Of a DNA stretch of 64,000 bases, positions 16,626-25,709 are shown piece after piece (the first letter of the stretch is position 1; each line of letters opens with the position of its first letter). The stretch spans positions 248,001 to 312,000 of the forward strand of contig JAHFQZ010000003.1 in the NCBI GenBank assembly GCA_023259055.1, given 5' to 3'. The notes under the pieces are model-generated. The model saw only the letters and a list, made by a program, of their open reading frames with translations. It searched no databases and was not told the origin of the DNA. Made by a program: the position numbers and the translations under genes. The stretch comes from Nitrosomonadales bacterium (GTDB taxonomy: Bacteria > Pseudomonadota > Gammaproteobacteria > Burkholderiales > Gallionellaceae).

Positions 16626-17531
16626 ATGAAACAAATGACGCTCAAGAATATGTTGCTGTCGGCATGGTTAATGTTTTGTATTGGTAATGTGATGGCCGAT
16701 GAGGTGAAACTGAAGCCTTTCGTGTTGGGTTCAAGGGGCTCGGGAACAGTTGTGGAGAAAGCCGAGCAGGCGAAAGCGGCTTTGGTTGCGGGCGGTTTTA
16801 CCGTGGTCGGCGACTATTCGCCTTATGCCGATGCGGCCATTTTGATCGTCACCAGCGATGAGTTGAAAAAGAATGCGGCAGATTCCGAACATGGCGGATT
16901 CGGTGCGATACAGCGGGTGTCGATCACCAAAGCAAAAGATGAGGTGCAGGTCAGCTATACCAACCCCGTTTATATGGCGAATGTCTATCGCATGAAAGGT
17001 GATTTGAGCAGCGTTGCGGCCGGATTGGCAGCCGCGCTGGGCATGGTTGAGGAATTCGGCGCACAGGGAATGACAGCAAAACAGGCGCGCAAGTATCACT
17101 ACATGATTGGTATGGAATATTTCGACGAGCCAAATGTATTGGCTGAATATGCCAGCTACGAAGAGGCTGTACTGGCGGTTGATGAGAAACTGACCACCAA
17201 TAAAAACGGCGTCAGCAAAGTATATCGAGTGGATATTCCCGGCAAGAAGGAGAGCGTGTTTGGTGTTGCCATGAAGGGTTCGACAAAGGCCGACAAATAT
17301 ATGGATGATCGTTTCATTATGAGTGAAATCGATTTCCGCGCTGTCAAATCCACGGCTCATCTGCCTTATGAGGTATTGGTTTCGGATAACAAGGTGTATG
17401 CGTTGTATGCACGCTTCCGTATCGCAATCAGTTTTCCCGATTTGAGCATGATGGGAAAAAACAGCTTCATGAATATTATGAAATCTCCGGATGCGATTCG
17501 TGATGTTTTGAAGAAAACCGTGCAGAAATAA
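16626..17531 (+). CDS. Exported protein of unknown function downstream of cysG
   Basis: The 301-aa protein has a cleavable signal peptide (MKQMTLKNMLLSAWLMFCIG, probable cleavage after VMADE or ADA-like site near residue 24). The mature part has no cysteines or heme motifs and contains repeated alpha/beta elements (TVVEKAEQAKAALVAGGFTV, then a second EEAVLAVDEKL region), reminiscent of the small beta-alpha-beta domains of DUF302-type proteins. RBS AAGGAGAA precedes the ATG at 16626. It lies 33 nt after cysG and ends at a terminator, so it closes the dsr-cysG region. A periplasmic role in sulfur metabolism is possible but not shown. Confidence 0.75.
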   Translation: MKQMTLKNMLLSAWLMFCIGNVMADEVKLKPFVLGSRGSGTVVEKAEQAKAALVAGGFTVVGDYSPYADAAILIVTSDELKKNAADSEHGGFGAIQRVSITKAKDEVQVSYTNPVYMANVYRMKGDLSSVAAGLAAALGMVEEFGAQGMTAKQARKYHYMIGMEYFDEPNVLAEYASYEEAVLAVDEKLTTNKNGVSKVYRVDIPGKKESVFGVAMKGSTKADKYMDDRFIMSEIDFRAVKSTAHLPYEVLVSDNKVYALYARFRIAISFPDLSMMGKNSFMNIMKSPDAIRDVLKKTVQK

Positions 17532-17545
17532 CACGCGAGTATCCC

Positions 17546-17584
17546 GCCTTATAGTATTTATTCATTCTATGAGGCAATTTTTGA
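17546..17584 (+). terminator. Rho-independent terminator after the dsr/cysG region
   Basis: GCCTTATAG (17546-17554) pairs with CTATGAGGC (17567-17575) through one G-U pair and a 12-nt loop, followed by AATTTTTG. It lies 14 nt after the stop of the exported protein and is oriented to end plus-strand transcription. Confidence 0.65.
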
Positions 17585-17700
17585 TGTAGTGCAATTTAAC
17601 GTAGTGCATTACTGTTCACATCCGGAGAAAAAATACCCGACAAAACTGGTCAGTTAGTTTAAAATCCAGTCTTCAGATTTATCCAATTCAGGAGCAAGTG

Positions 17701-18795
17701 ATGAGTTTTAACGAAGCAAATGTGCAGGACGCATTGAAGAATTTGATCGACCCGAATACCAGGAAAGATTTCGTCAGCGGCAAATCCGTGAAAAATATCA
17801 AGATCAGCGGCAACGATGTGTCCCTGGATATTTTGCTGGGTTATCCTGCCAAGAGTGTATGGGACGAGATTCGCTCATTGGTAGAAGCGCATCTCAAAGT
17901 CGCATTGCCGAACGCGGGTAAGGTCAGCGTCGCAGTATCCAGCAAGGTCGTGCCGCACGCTGTGCAGCGCGGAGTGAAGCTGGTGGACGGTGTAAAAAAC
18001 ATCATTGCAGTGGCGAGTGGTAAGGGCGGGGTGGGTAAATCCACCACTGCGGTAAATCTTGCCTTGGCGCTGGCCGCCGAGGGTGCGCGCGTCGGCGTGC
18101 TGGATGCCGATATTTACGGCCCTTCTCAACCCACGATGCTGGGCATTTCCGGCCAACCTGAATCGGTGGACGGCAAATCCATCGAACCAATGAGAAATCA
18201 TGGCCTGCAGGCCATGTCTATCGGTTTCATGATCGATGGTGAAGATACGCCGATGGTCTGGCGCGGCCCGATGGTCGTGCAGGCGCTGGATCAATTGCTG
18301 CATCAAACGCGCTGGGATAATCTGGATTATCTGGTGGTTGATTTGCCCCCGGGAACCGGCGATATCCAGCTTTCCCTGGCGCAAAAAGTGCCGGTTACCG
18401 GTGCGGTGATCGTCACCACGCCTCAGGACATCGCGCTGATGGATGCGCGCAAGGGGCTCAAGATGTTTGAAAAAGTAGGCATCAAAATCGTTGGTATTGT
18501 GGAAAACATGAGCACGCATATCTGCTCCAAATGCGGGCACGAAGAACATATTTTCGGATCGGGCGGCGGCGAAAAAATGTGCGCCGATTACAACACAGAG
18601 TTTCTGGGCGGCCTGCCGCTGGATATAAGTATCCGTGAACAAACGGATTCCGGCAATCCAACAGTAGTGGCTGATCCTGACGGTAAAATCGCCAAGGTGT
18701 ACAAGCAGATTGCTCGCCGTATCGCGGTCAAGGTCGCGGATATGGCGCAGGATCATAGCGCGGCTTTCCCGAAAATCGTGGTGCAAAATACCTGA
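17701..18795 (+). CDS. mrp: Mrp/ApbC iron-sulfur cluster carrier ATPase
   Basis: The 364-aa P-loop NTPase has an N-terminal MIP18/DUF59 domain (VQDALKNLIDPNTRKDF), deviant Walker A GKGGVGKST at about residue 107, VVDLPPGTGD, and the CxxC motif SKCGHEEHIFGSGGG used to bind a bridging cluster. It delivers Fe-S clusters to apo-proteins. The neighbouring dsr operon needs many clusters, but Mrp is a general housekeeping factor. The ATG at 17701 follows CAGGAGCAAGTG; the preceding GTG is an alternative. It is a separate unit between two terminators. Confidence 0.95.
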   Translation: MSFNEANVQDALKNLIDPNTRKDFVSGKSVKNIKISGNDVSLDILLGYPAKSVWDEIRSLVEAHLKVALPNAGKVSVAVSSKVVPHAVQRGVKLVDGVKNIIAVASGKGGVGKSTTAVNLALALAAEGARVGVLDADIYGPSQPTMLGISGQPESVDGKSIEPMRNHGLQAMSIGFMIDGEDTPMVWRGPMVVQALDQLLHQTRWDNLDYLVVDLPPGTGDIQLSLAQKVPVTGAVIVTTPQDIALMDARKGLKMFEKVGIKIVGIVENMSTHICSKCGHEEHIFGSGGGEKMCADYNTEFLGGLPLDISIREQTDSGNPTVVADPDGKIAKVYKQIARRIAVKVADMAQDHSAAFPKIVVQNT

Positions 18796-18866
18796 TTCAT
18801 CAAGCTGATCCCCCGTTTCAAGCGGGGGAAATCACAAGGGTTTGGCGCAGCGGTTGAGAGGAATAG

Positions 18867-18894
18867 GGGAGACAGAAGTCTCCCTTGTTTTTTG
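18867..18894 (+). terminator. Rho-independent terminator after mrp
   Basis: A perfect 7-bp stem GGGAGAC/GTCTCCC (18867-18873 and 18878-18884) with loop AGAA is followed by TTGTTTTTTG. It ends plus-strand transcription from mrp, 72 nt before the convergent gspC stop. Confidence 0.85.
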
Positions 18895-18966
18895 CTTCCA
18901 ACTAAAACTACAGCAGAGGAGTAAAGTTGCAATTTACCAAGAAGCCTCCAGCATCATGCTGGTGTT

Positions 18967-19524
18967 CTAGTGTTGCATCTGGGTTGGCTGTGAATTTGAA
19001 TGGGAACTGGAGTTGGCGGAGGATTCGGGAAATAAGGGTATGGACGATCCTGAAAGTTCTGGTTGTTTTACCAGTGGGGCGCTAGAGCCTGCTACAGTGG
19101 TTGATATACCTACTTTCATTTGTGCTTTTGCACCCGTTGCCAGTTCGACCCGTTTGATGGCGCCGCCTTCAGACAGCAACACATAACCTCGTTGCACTTC
19201 CTTGACTGTGGTACCGGGTACCACTTCTGCATTGATTCTGACTGATCGAGCTGGCTTGCCGTTAACCGACAGTATTGCGACACTTTCTGCCGGATTGCCG
19301 GCAACTACGGCGCCTTTTAATTGAAAATTGCTGGCGACGGAAAAAGATGAGCGGCTGCCAAATAAGTCCGCCGCTGCGTCCAGCCTTTGCGTGGGCTGAG
19401 CTGTTTGTGGAGGCGCCGCGACGGCACGCACTGGCGGCTTGAGCAATTGGATTGCCCAGTATGCAGCAGATACGCACAATGCAACGAATAATACAAAGCT
19501 TGAAACAAGTGGCCAGCGTTTCAT
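18967..19524 (-). CDS. gspC: GspC-like inner-membrane protein of type II secretion
   Basis: The 185-aa protein has an N-terminal membrane anchor (residues 7-29), a proline/alanine linker, and a homology-region domain (LFGSRSSFSVASNFQLKG; SVAILSVNGKPARSV; VVPGTTVKEVQRGYVLLSEGG) that connects to the GspD secretin. It is shorter than classical GspC (about 270-300 aa) because no PDZ or coiled-coil domain follows; the tail is Ser/Gln/Pro-rich. It is the last gene of the gspLMNDEFC unit, 42 nt after gspF. Confidence 0.85.
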   Translation of the reverse strand: MKRWPLVSSFVLFVALCVSAAYWAIQLLKPPVRAVAAPPQTAQPTQRLDAAADLFGSRSSFSVASNFQLKGAVVAGNPAESVAILSVNGKPARSVRINAEVVPGTTVKEVQRGYVLLSEGGAIKRVELATGAKAQMKVGISTTVAGSSAPLVKQPELSGSSIPLFPESSANSSSHSNSQPTQMQH

Positions 19525-19566
19525 TCCTATCCTCTTGATTTACTCAATTTTCGGTGGGTCATGGCA

Positions 19567-20787
19567 TTAGCGCACCAACTGGTTAATTTCAATGATTGGC
19601 ATCAGCACGGCCAGCACGATCAGCAGCACTACTACTCCCATCGCCAGAATCAGCGCCGGTTCCAGTAATCCGGCCATCGTCATCGCGCGCCTTTCCAGAT
19701 CCTGTTCTTGCGCGTTTGCGGCGCGCTCCAGCATCGGCGGTAACTCACCGGTCACTTCGCCAGCCCGGATCATGTGGATCAGCATAGCTGGGAAATGCTT
19801 ATGTGCCGACAGAGCACGCGCAAGGCTGACACCTTCGCGCACGCTGGCCGTTGCCGCCTCGACTTGTGCGCGCATCGCGACATTGGTCAAGGTGTCGCGG
19901 CTGGTTTGCAGCGCGCGCAAAATCGGCACACCGGAGCCGGTTGTGATCGCCAGCGTGCTGGCAAAACGCGCCGTGTTGAGGCTGCGCTCGAATTTTCCAT
20001 ACATCGGCGCGGTCAACAGCCAAGTATGCCAGCGCAGTTTGATCGCGGGATTTTTGAGCGCGCGATGCCAGGCAAAGGCCAGCCCGATGACAGCAAGCAA
20101 TACTAACCAACCGTACAGCCGCACGAAATCCGAAACGCTTAACATCACAACGGTCAGGAATGGCAGCTTCTGTTTGGTATTGGCGAATACCGACACGATT
20201 TGCGGCACCACATAGGTCAGCAAAAAGATCACGATTAAAAACGCCACCACCGTGACGATCGCCGGATAGGTAAACGCGAGCTTGACCTTTTGCACCAGCG
20301 CATTGCGCCGTTCGATATAGTCGGCAAGCCGCGATAGCACACGTGACAACTGGCCGATCTGCTCTCCGGATGAAACTAAAGCGCGATAGATATCGGCAAA
20401 ATCGCGGGGATGTTTTGCCAGCGCATCGGACAGCGATGCGCCGCCCATTACTTCTGAACGTATCGAGGCGACCAGGTCGCGCACATAAGTCCGCTCTGCC
20501 TGTTCCAGTAAGGCTGAAAATGCCTGCTCCAGCGGCAAGCTCGCTTCCAGCAGGCTTGCCAGCTGGCGTGTGAACAGCGCCAGCTCCACTGTGGACAACC
20601 TGTCACCGAATGCGCTACGTTTGGTCTGGCCCGCTTCGTCGAGCTGGCTTGCAATCACCGCGACGCTGATCGGCACCAAGCCCTGCGAGCGCAGGTCGGA
20701 ACGCGCCGCACGGGCGCTCTCGGCGTTGATGACGCCTTTTTTGGCGGAGCCATTCGCATCAACGGCTTCATAACTGAATGCCGGCAC
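19567..20787 (-). CDS. gspF: GspF, type II secretion inner-membrane platform protein
   Basis: The 406-aa platform protein contains two T2SF domains, each with SLLEASLPLEQAF-like and SGVPILRAL-like segments, and three membrane helices, ending in LVLLIVLAVLMPIIEINQLV. It begins at a GTG (20787-20785; product VPAFSYEAVDANG, read as Met) just after the gspE stop, with AAGGAA as RBS. The longer upstream frame overlaps gspE and is not needed. Confidence 0.95.
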   Translation of the reverse strand: MPAFSYEAVDANGSAKKGVINAESARAARSDLRSQGLVPISVAVIASQLDEAGQTKRSAFGDRLSTVELALFTRQLASLLEASLPLEQAFSALLEQAERTYVRDLVASIRSEVMGGASLSDALAKHPRDFADIYRALVSSGEQIGQLSRVLSRLADYIERRNALVQKVKLAFTYPAIVTVVAFLIVIFLLTYVVPQIVSVFANTKQKLPFLTVVMLSVSDFVRLYGWLVLLAVIGLAFAWHRALKNPAIKLRWHTWLLTAPMYGKFERSLNTARFASTLAITTGSGVPILRALQTSRDTLTNVAMRAQVEAATASVREGVSLARALSAHKHFPAMLIHMIRAGEVTGELPPMLERAANAQEQDLERRAMTMAGLLEPALILAMGVVVLLIVLAVLMPIIEINQLVR

Positions 20788-20791
20788 GCTA

Positions 20792-22228
20792 TTATTCCTT
20801 GGTGACTCGCAGCAATTCCGCCTGCGTCGTCGTGCCGTCGGCCAACCAGCGCTCGCCATCCTCGCGCATCGTGCGCATCCCGTTTTTCTGCGCGGTGGCG
20901 CGAATATCGGCCTCTGACGCCCGGTTGTGGATTTGCGCGCGGATCTGGTCGGTGGTCAGCAATAATTCATACACGCCGACCCGGCCCTGATATCCGGTGA
21001 GGCCGCATTTGTCGCAACCGGTTTCATACCAGAATTGTCCATCCTGCCGTTTGCAGTGGGGGCATAATTTGCGCACCAGGCGTTGCGCGACCACGCCGAG
21101 TAATGAAGACGACAACAGGAACGGCTCGATGCCCATGTCGAGCAGGCGTGTCACTGCCGCCGCCGAATCGTTGGTATGCAGCGTCGCCAGCACCAGATGG
21201 CCGGTCAGGGATGCCTGCACCGCGATCTGTGCGGTTTCCAGGTCGCGGATTTCGCCGATCATGATGATGTCCGGATCCTGGCGCAGGATTGCACGCAAGG
21301 CTTTGGCAAAAGTCATGTCGATGCGCGCATTTACCTGGGTCTGGCCGATGCCGCCCAGTTCGTATTCGATCGGGTCTTCGACCGTCAGGATATTGGTGCT
21401 GGTTGCATTCAGCCTTGAGAGCGCGGCGTACAGCGTGGTGGTCTTGCCCGAACCGGTCGGGCCTGTGACCAGCACTATGCCGTGCGGCTGCGCGATCAGT
21501 TTGTCGAATTGCACCAGCACGTCCGCGCTCATGCCCAGATGGTGCAAGTCAAGCTTGCCGGATTCCTTGTCGAGCAGGCGCAGCACCGCGCGTTCGCCAT
21601 GCCCGGTCGGCAGCGTGGAAACACGTACATCCACTGCCTTGCCGCCTACGCGTAGCGCGATGCGGCCATCCTGCGGCAGGCGTTTTTCGGCAATGTCGAG
21701 CTGCGCCATGATTTTGATGCGCGAGATCAGCGATGCGTGGATCGCCTTCTTCGGTCTCACTACATCACGCAGGCTGCCGTCGATGCGAAAGCGCACCACC
21801 GAAATCTGCTCGAAAGGTTCGATATGGATATCCGATGCGCCTTCGCGCAAGGCTTGTGTCAGCAGCGCGTTGATCATGCGGATCACCGGCGCATCGTCGG
21901 CAGATTCGAGCAAATCCTCGATTGCGGGCATGTCCTGCACCAGTTTTGCCAGATCCAGATCGGATTCGTATTCGTCGATGACTTGCGCTGCATCGCCGCC
22001 GGAATCGGCATAGGCTTTGGCGATTTCTGCTTCGAGCGCTTCGCGCGACATGGATTTTAGCCTGACGCGTCCGAAACAGCGGCTTACTTCTGCAATCGCC
22101 CTGGGTGTGGTCGCGTCCGAAATACAGATTTCGACAGGGCTTCCCGTTTTATCATTGCGCTGTGCCAGCAGCACAAAGTCGCGGGCGAATGCGTAAGGCA
22201 GGAGGCGTGCATCAGTCATGGCATTCAT
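20792..22228 (-). CDS. gspE: GspE, type II secretion ATPase
   Basis: The 478-aa ATPase powers pseudopilus assembly. It shows the Walker A motif [13 protein letters not shown], Asp box EDPIEYEL, Walker [12 protein letters not shown], His box [15 protein letters not shown], and the zinc-binding C-terminal element CPHC...[12 protein letters not shown]. The start at 22228 (MNAMTDA) or the ATG at 22219 are both possible. It is preceded by gspD and followed directly by gspF. Confidence 0.96.
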   Translation of the reverse strand: MNAMTDARLLPYAFARDFVLLAQRNDKTGSPVEICISDATTPRAIAEVSRCFGRVRLKSMSREALEAEIAKAYADSGGDAAQVIDEYESDLDLAKLVQDMPAIEDLLESADDAPVIRMINALLTQALREGASDIHIEPFEQISVVRFRIDGSLRDVVRPKKAIHASLISRIKIMAQLDIAEKRLPQDGRIALRVGGKAVDVRVSTLPTGHGERAVLRLLDKESGKLDLHHLGMSADVLVQFDKLIAQPHGIVLVTGPTGSGKTTTLYAALSRLNATSTNILTVEDPIEYELGGIGQTQVNARIDMTFAKALRAILRQDPDIIMIGEIRDLETAQIAVQASLTGHLVLATLHTNDSAAAVTRLLDMGIEPFLLSSSLLGVVAQRLVRKLCPHCKRQDGQFWYETGCDKCGLTGYQGRVGVYELLLTTDQIRAQIHNRASEADIRATAQKNGMRTMREDGERWLADGTTTQAELLRVTKE

Positions 22229-22252
22229 CGATCCACGGATCAGGTGTACTCA

Positions 22253-24427
22253 TTAATTACCGGGTGATGCCGATTCTTGTGTCGGAGCCGCTTGCGGAGA
22301 AGATTTCTGTAAAAGTGGCGGATGAGTAGTATCAGGAGGTACGGACTCGGGCTGTTTGACCAATGATCCGCCGGATATCCGCCCATCTTTTAGTGACGGC
22401 AACAGCGGTGCACCCATGTCCGGCAACGTGAGCTTGCTCTCTGGTTGCCCTGCAATTTCCGCATTGCGGATGTACTCATAGCGATCGCTCGACAGGTTCA
22501 TGCTCTGATCATTGCTGCGTATCACAGTCGGGCGCAGGAATACCATCAGGTTTGTTTTGACGCGACTGCGTTTTTGGTATTTGAATAGATTACCAAGGAT
22601 AGGAATGTCGCCCAGCCCCGGCACTTTCACGACGCCATCACGCTGGCTTTCATCTATCAGTCCTCCCAGCACGATAATCTCTCCATCGTTCACCAGTACG
22701 TTGGTATCAATTGAGCGCTTGTTGGTGATGATGCCAGCGGTGCCTGTCGCATCTTGTACGCTTGATGTTTCCTGATATATCGCCATCTTGACCGTGCCGC
22801 CTTCGGAGATCTGCGGCCGCACGCGCAGCGACAGGCCGATATCCTTGCGCTCTATCGTCTGAAACGGGTTCACCCCTGCCGTACCTCCCGATGCAGGTGT
22901 CGTGTATTGCCCGGTGATAAATGGCACGTTCTGGCCGACGATAATTTTTGCTTCTTCATTGTCGAGCGTGATCAAATTGGGCATCGACAGAATATTGGCG
23001 TCGTCATCGGAAGCAAGCGCGCGGACCAAAGCGCCCAGTCCGACCTTGCCGGCGACTTGGCGGAAAATCCCGAGGGATAAGCCGTTGCCCGGGGGCAGCG
23101 CGCCGCCGGTGGTGGATGACGCGACTGCCTGGTTGATCAAATTATCTCCTCCGGTGGCAAATCCGGTCAATCCTCCTACACGATAGTTGCTGGCGCTATC
23201 ACCGGATAATGCGCTCCATTGAATGCCGAATTCGGCGGCTCGCGTGGCGCTTACTTCAACGATCAGCGATTCGATATAAACCTGAGCGCGCCGCGCATCG
23301 AGCTGGTCGATGATGGAACGCAAATTGCGGTAGATCGGCTCGCTGGCAGTGATGATGAGGGTATTGGTCGCAGCATCGGCCTGAATGAATCCCGCCGGGC
23401 CGCCACTTGGCAGAGGCTGTTGAGCGGATACTGGCAGAGGCTGTTGGGACGATCCTTGCAGTGGTGACACAGGCGACACGGAAACCTCCGAAGACACCAC
23501 GGCACGCAAGGTTTGCGCAAGCTTGGTTGCTTCCGCATTCTTTAAATATACGACATGCACATTGCCTGGATTAGAGGTCGGTTGATCGAGTTTTGCAATC
23601 AGTGATTTCGCCAGATTTGCGCGTGCCTCGGACGGTGCGCGCACAATGACCGAATTGCTGCGCGGTTCCGCCAGCAGGCTGATGCGCCCGGCATCTCCCG
23701 CTGGGGATCCGCCCGGTTCCAGCAGTCGATTGACCATGGACGCAATATCGCTGGCAACCGCGTAACGGACAGGCACCACATCCAGCTCGCTGCTCGCAGG
23801 GGTATCCAGTGCTGCGATTATTTTGCCCAGTCGCTGCAGGTTGTCGGCATAGTCGGTGATGATCAGCGTGTTGTTGCCAGGATTGGCATTGATCGTGTTG
23901 TTGGGTGCAATCAGGGGGCGCAATACCGTCACCAGATTGGCTGCGGACTCAAAATTCAAATGAAAAACCTGCGTCGCGATCTGGTCGCCGCGCACCGTGC
24001 CGGCTTGGGTGGGGCTTGACTGTACCTTGGCGTCCGCTTCCGGCACTACCTTGGTATAGCCGTTGCCGGTCACCACTGTGTAACCATGCAGGCGCAACAC
24101 TGAAGTCAAAAGCTGGAATGCCTGAGCCTTGGTGAGCGGTTTTTCCGATACCAGGTTGACCTTGCCTTTGACGCGCGGGTCGATGATGAATGTCGTATTG
24201 GTGTATTCGCCGATTGCCGCAATCACAGATTCGATATCGGCATCGACGAAATTGAGTGTGCCTTTATTCGTTCCTGTAGCTTCATTTGCTCCGGATACTT
24301 CATTCATGCCGGTATCCTGCGCCTGTGCCGGCTGCATACATGCAACAGAGCAGATCATTACGATCATTACACCCCAGCAGCTCCATGCTGCCGGTGCTTG
24401 TACTGCTGTCAATTTTATTTTTTTCAT
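22253..24427 (-). CDS. gspD: GspD, type II secretion secretin
   Basis: The 724-aa outer-membrane secretin has a signal peptide (ending near AQA, residue 36), N0-N3 domains (VNLVSEKPLTKAQAFQLLTS; VHVVYLKNAEATKLAQTL) and the C-terminal secretin core (VYIESLIVEVSATRAAEFG; GAL VRALASDDDANILSMP; VPGLGDIPILGNLF). A proline/serine-rich tail of about 50 residues may bind a pilotin. Its ATG overlaps the gspN stop (ATGA). Confidence 0.96.
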   Translation of the reverse strand: MKKIKLTAVQAPAAWSCWGVMIVMICSVACMQPAQAQDTGMNEVSGANEATGTNKGTLNFVDADIESVIAAIGEYTNTTFIIDPRVKGKVNLVSEKPLTKAQAFQLLTSVLRLHGYTVVTGNGYTKVVPEADAKVQSSPTQAGTVRGDQIATQVFHLNFESAANLVTVLRPLIAPNNTINANPGNNTLIITDYADNLQRLGKIIAALDTPASSELDVVPVRYAVASDIASMVNRLLEPGGSPAGDAGRISLLAEPRSNSVIVRAPSEARANLAKSLIAKLDQPTSNPGNVHVVYLKNAEATKLAQTLRAVVSSEVSVSPVSPLQGSSQQPLPVSAQQPLPSGGPAGFIQADAATNTLIITASEPIYRNLRSIIDQLDARRAQVYIESLIVEVSATRAAEFGIQWSALSGDSASNYRVGGLTGFATGGDNLINQAVASSTTGGALPPGNGLSLGIFRQVAGKVGLGALVRALASDDDANILSMPNLITLDNEEAKIIVGQNVPFITGQYTTPASGGTAGVNPFQTIERKDIGLSLRVRPQISEGGTVKMAIYQETSSVQDATGTAGIITNKRSIDTNVLVNDGEIIVLGGLIDESQRDGVVKVPGLGDIPILGNLFKYQKRSRVKTNLMVFLRPTVIRSNDQSMNLSSDRYEYIRNAEIAGQPESKLTLPDMGAPLLPSLKDGRISGGSLVKQPESVPPDTTHPPLLQKSSPQAAPTQESASPGN

Positions 24428-25197
24428 CTGAATTCTAGCGCGATAATGTCTTTGTCGCCCACTCTACGGCGTTGTCCCAGCAAATTAAGTAAATTTGCCA
24501 GCCTCTCTTCTTGCCCTGTTTCTGCTTCTGCCTGGCCGTAAAACTGCAATTGCCCATTGGCAAATATTCCTTTGCCGCTTAATAACATCGGTCCTTTGAT
24601 TGTCTTGAGTGTCACAGCCGCTTGCATCCCGTTCCAGTCGAGCGCCAGATTATAGCTGCCCAGCGGTTTGATCGGCGACAGCCGTGATGCGATGTCATTC
24701 ATATCCAGTGTCATTGATCCGGTCATCCCGATTGTTCCATCCTGACGCGCCAACTGCAACAGCCCCCATGATAACCGCATCTGCCCGGAAGGCTGCACTG
24801 TATTCAGCGGCGCGCCCAAAGTAGCCAAGCGTTCCGCTGGCAATAAAACTGCAGCCGGACTCACTTGCCATTGATGCCAACTGCCGGTCACGCTGACAGG
24901 TTGCGACAGTGCCGCAGCATTTTCCAGTTCGGCGTCGACGCTAGCCAGCAATATCATCGGGGACAATCGCCAGGAGAATCGTCCTGGCAACAGCGGCGTT
25001 ACCGCATCGCTAGCGCTCGCCGCACCGCCGATGAAGGCTGTGCCGCGCCACAACGTGCCTTGTGCATCCCCAAGTGTAAAGCGGCCCGAGGTCTGCTTTT
25101 CCACTATCGCACCTACCCATGCCGCAGGAAAAAAAACCAGCACGGTGAATGCGGCACTGACCATCCCCGCAAACAACCATATCACTAGGCGGCGCAT
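24424..25197 (-). CDS. gspN: GspN, type II secretion accessory protein
   Basis: The 257-aa bitopic protein has an N-terminal membrane helix (residues 5-25) and the GspN domain (LGDAQGTLWRG; FSWRLSP; LTLDMND-like strands; LLLSGKGIF). GspN is present in only a subset of type II systems. It sits between gspM and gspD, with a 1-nt overlap at its start and ATGA at its end, which indicates tight co-translation. Confidence 0.88.
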   Translation of the reverse strand: MRRLVIWLFAGMVSAAFTVLVFFPAAWVGAIVEKQTSGRFTLGDAQGTLWRGTAFIGGAASASDAVTPLLPGRFSWRLSPMILLASVDAELENAAALSQPVSVTGSWHQWQVSPAAVLLPAERLATLGAPLNTVQPSGQMRLSWGLLQLARQDGTIGMTGSMTLDMNDIASRLSPIKPLGSYNLALDWNGMQAAVTLKTIKGPMLLSGKGIFANGQLQFYGQAEAETGQEERLANLLNLLGQRRRVGDKDIIALEFR

Positions 25198-25709
25198 TAA
25201 TCATTCCTTTGTTGACGCAATGACAATGTTACATCCACCAAATCGGATTGAGCCAGTGCAACGATATTGGCATCGGTTACGGAAAGCAGGGCGGTTTTTT
25301 GCATATCGTCCAGCCAGCTCAGCGTACCTGCAAAAGAGACGGCTGCGAGTTGCACCTTTGCAAGATTGCCTGTCAGAACCACGCTTTGCGGCTTCAAACC
25401 TTTGCGCGCAAGTGCGGCTTCGATACTCTCTTTGGACATAGCTGGTATCGGTGGCGCGGATATTCCCGAAAGCGCCGTAACTTCTTTCGACAATGCCTGC
25501 ATTTGCGCGGCTTGCTGGCGCAGTACTGGTATGTCTTTGCTTAGTTGCTCACGGCCGGTCAGGGCAGGTGCGGCCAGTAAAGCGTAGATCAGATAGAGAG
25601 CCACCACGATGGCGGCGGCGGCAAGCATTGCACGTTCGCGCGCATCGCGCGCTGCCCAGAATTCCGAGAACGATTGCCTTGATTGGTTGAAAAGGCTGGA
25701 CAGATTCAT
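25197..25709 (-). CDS. gspM: GspM, type II secretion inner-membrane protein
   Basis: The 170-aa protein begins MNLSSLFNQSRQSFSEFWAA, with a single membrane helix (about residues 28-48, MLAAAAIVVALYLIYALLAA) and a ferredoxin-like periplasmic domain. It dimerises with GspL in the assembly platform. ATG at 25709 overlaps the gspL stop (ATGA). Confidence 0.9.
   Translation of the reverse strand: MNLSSLFNQSRQSFSEFWAARDARERAMLAAAAIVVALYLIYALLAAPALTGREQLSKDIPVLRQQAAQMQALSKEVTALSGISAPPIPAMSKESIEAALARKGLKPQSVVLTGNLAKVQLAAVSFAGTLSWLDDMQKTALLSVTDANIVALAQSDLVDVTLSLRQQRND

Noticed and set aside
20997..22013. 338-codon plus-strand ORF opposite gspE
   Set aside because: Exact antisense of the conserved ATPase; Arg/Ser-rich composition typical of a shadow frame in GC-rich DNA.
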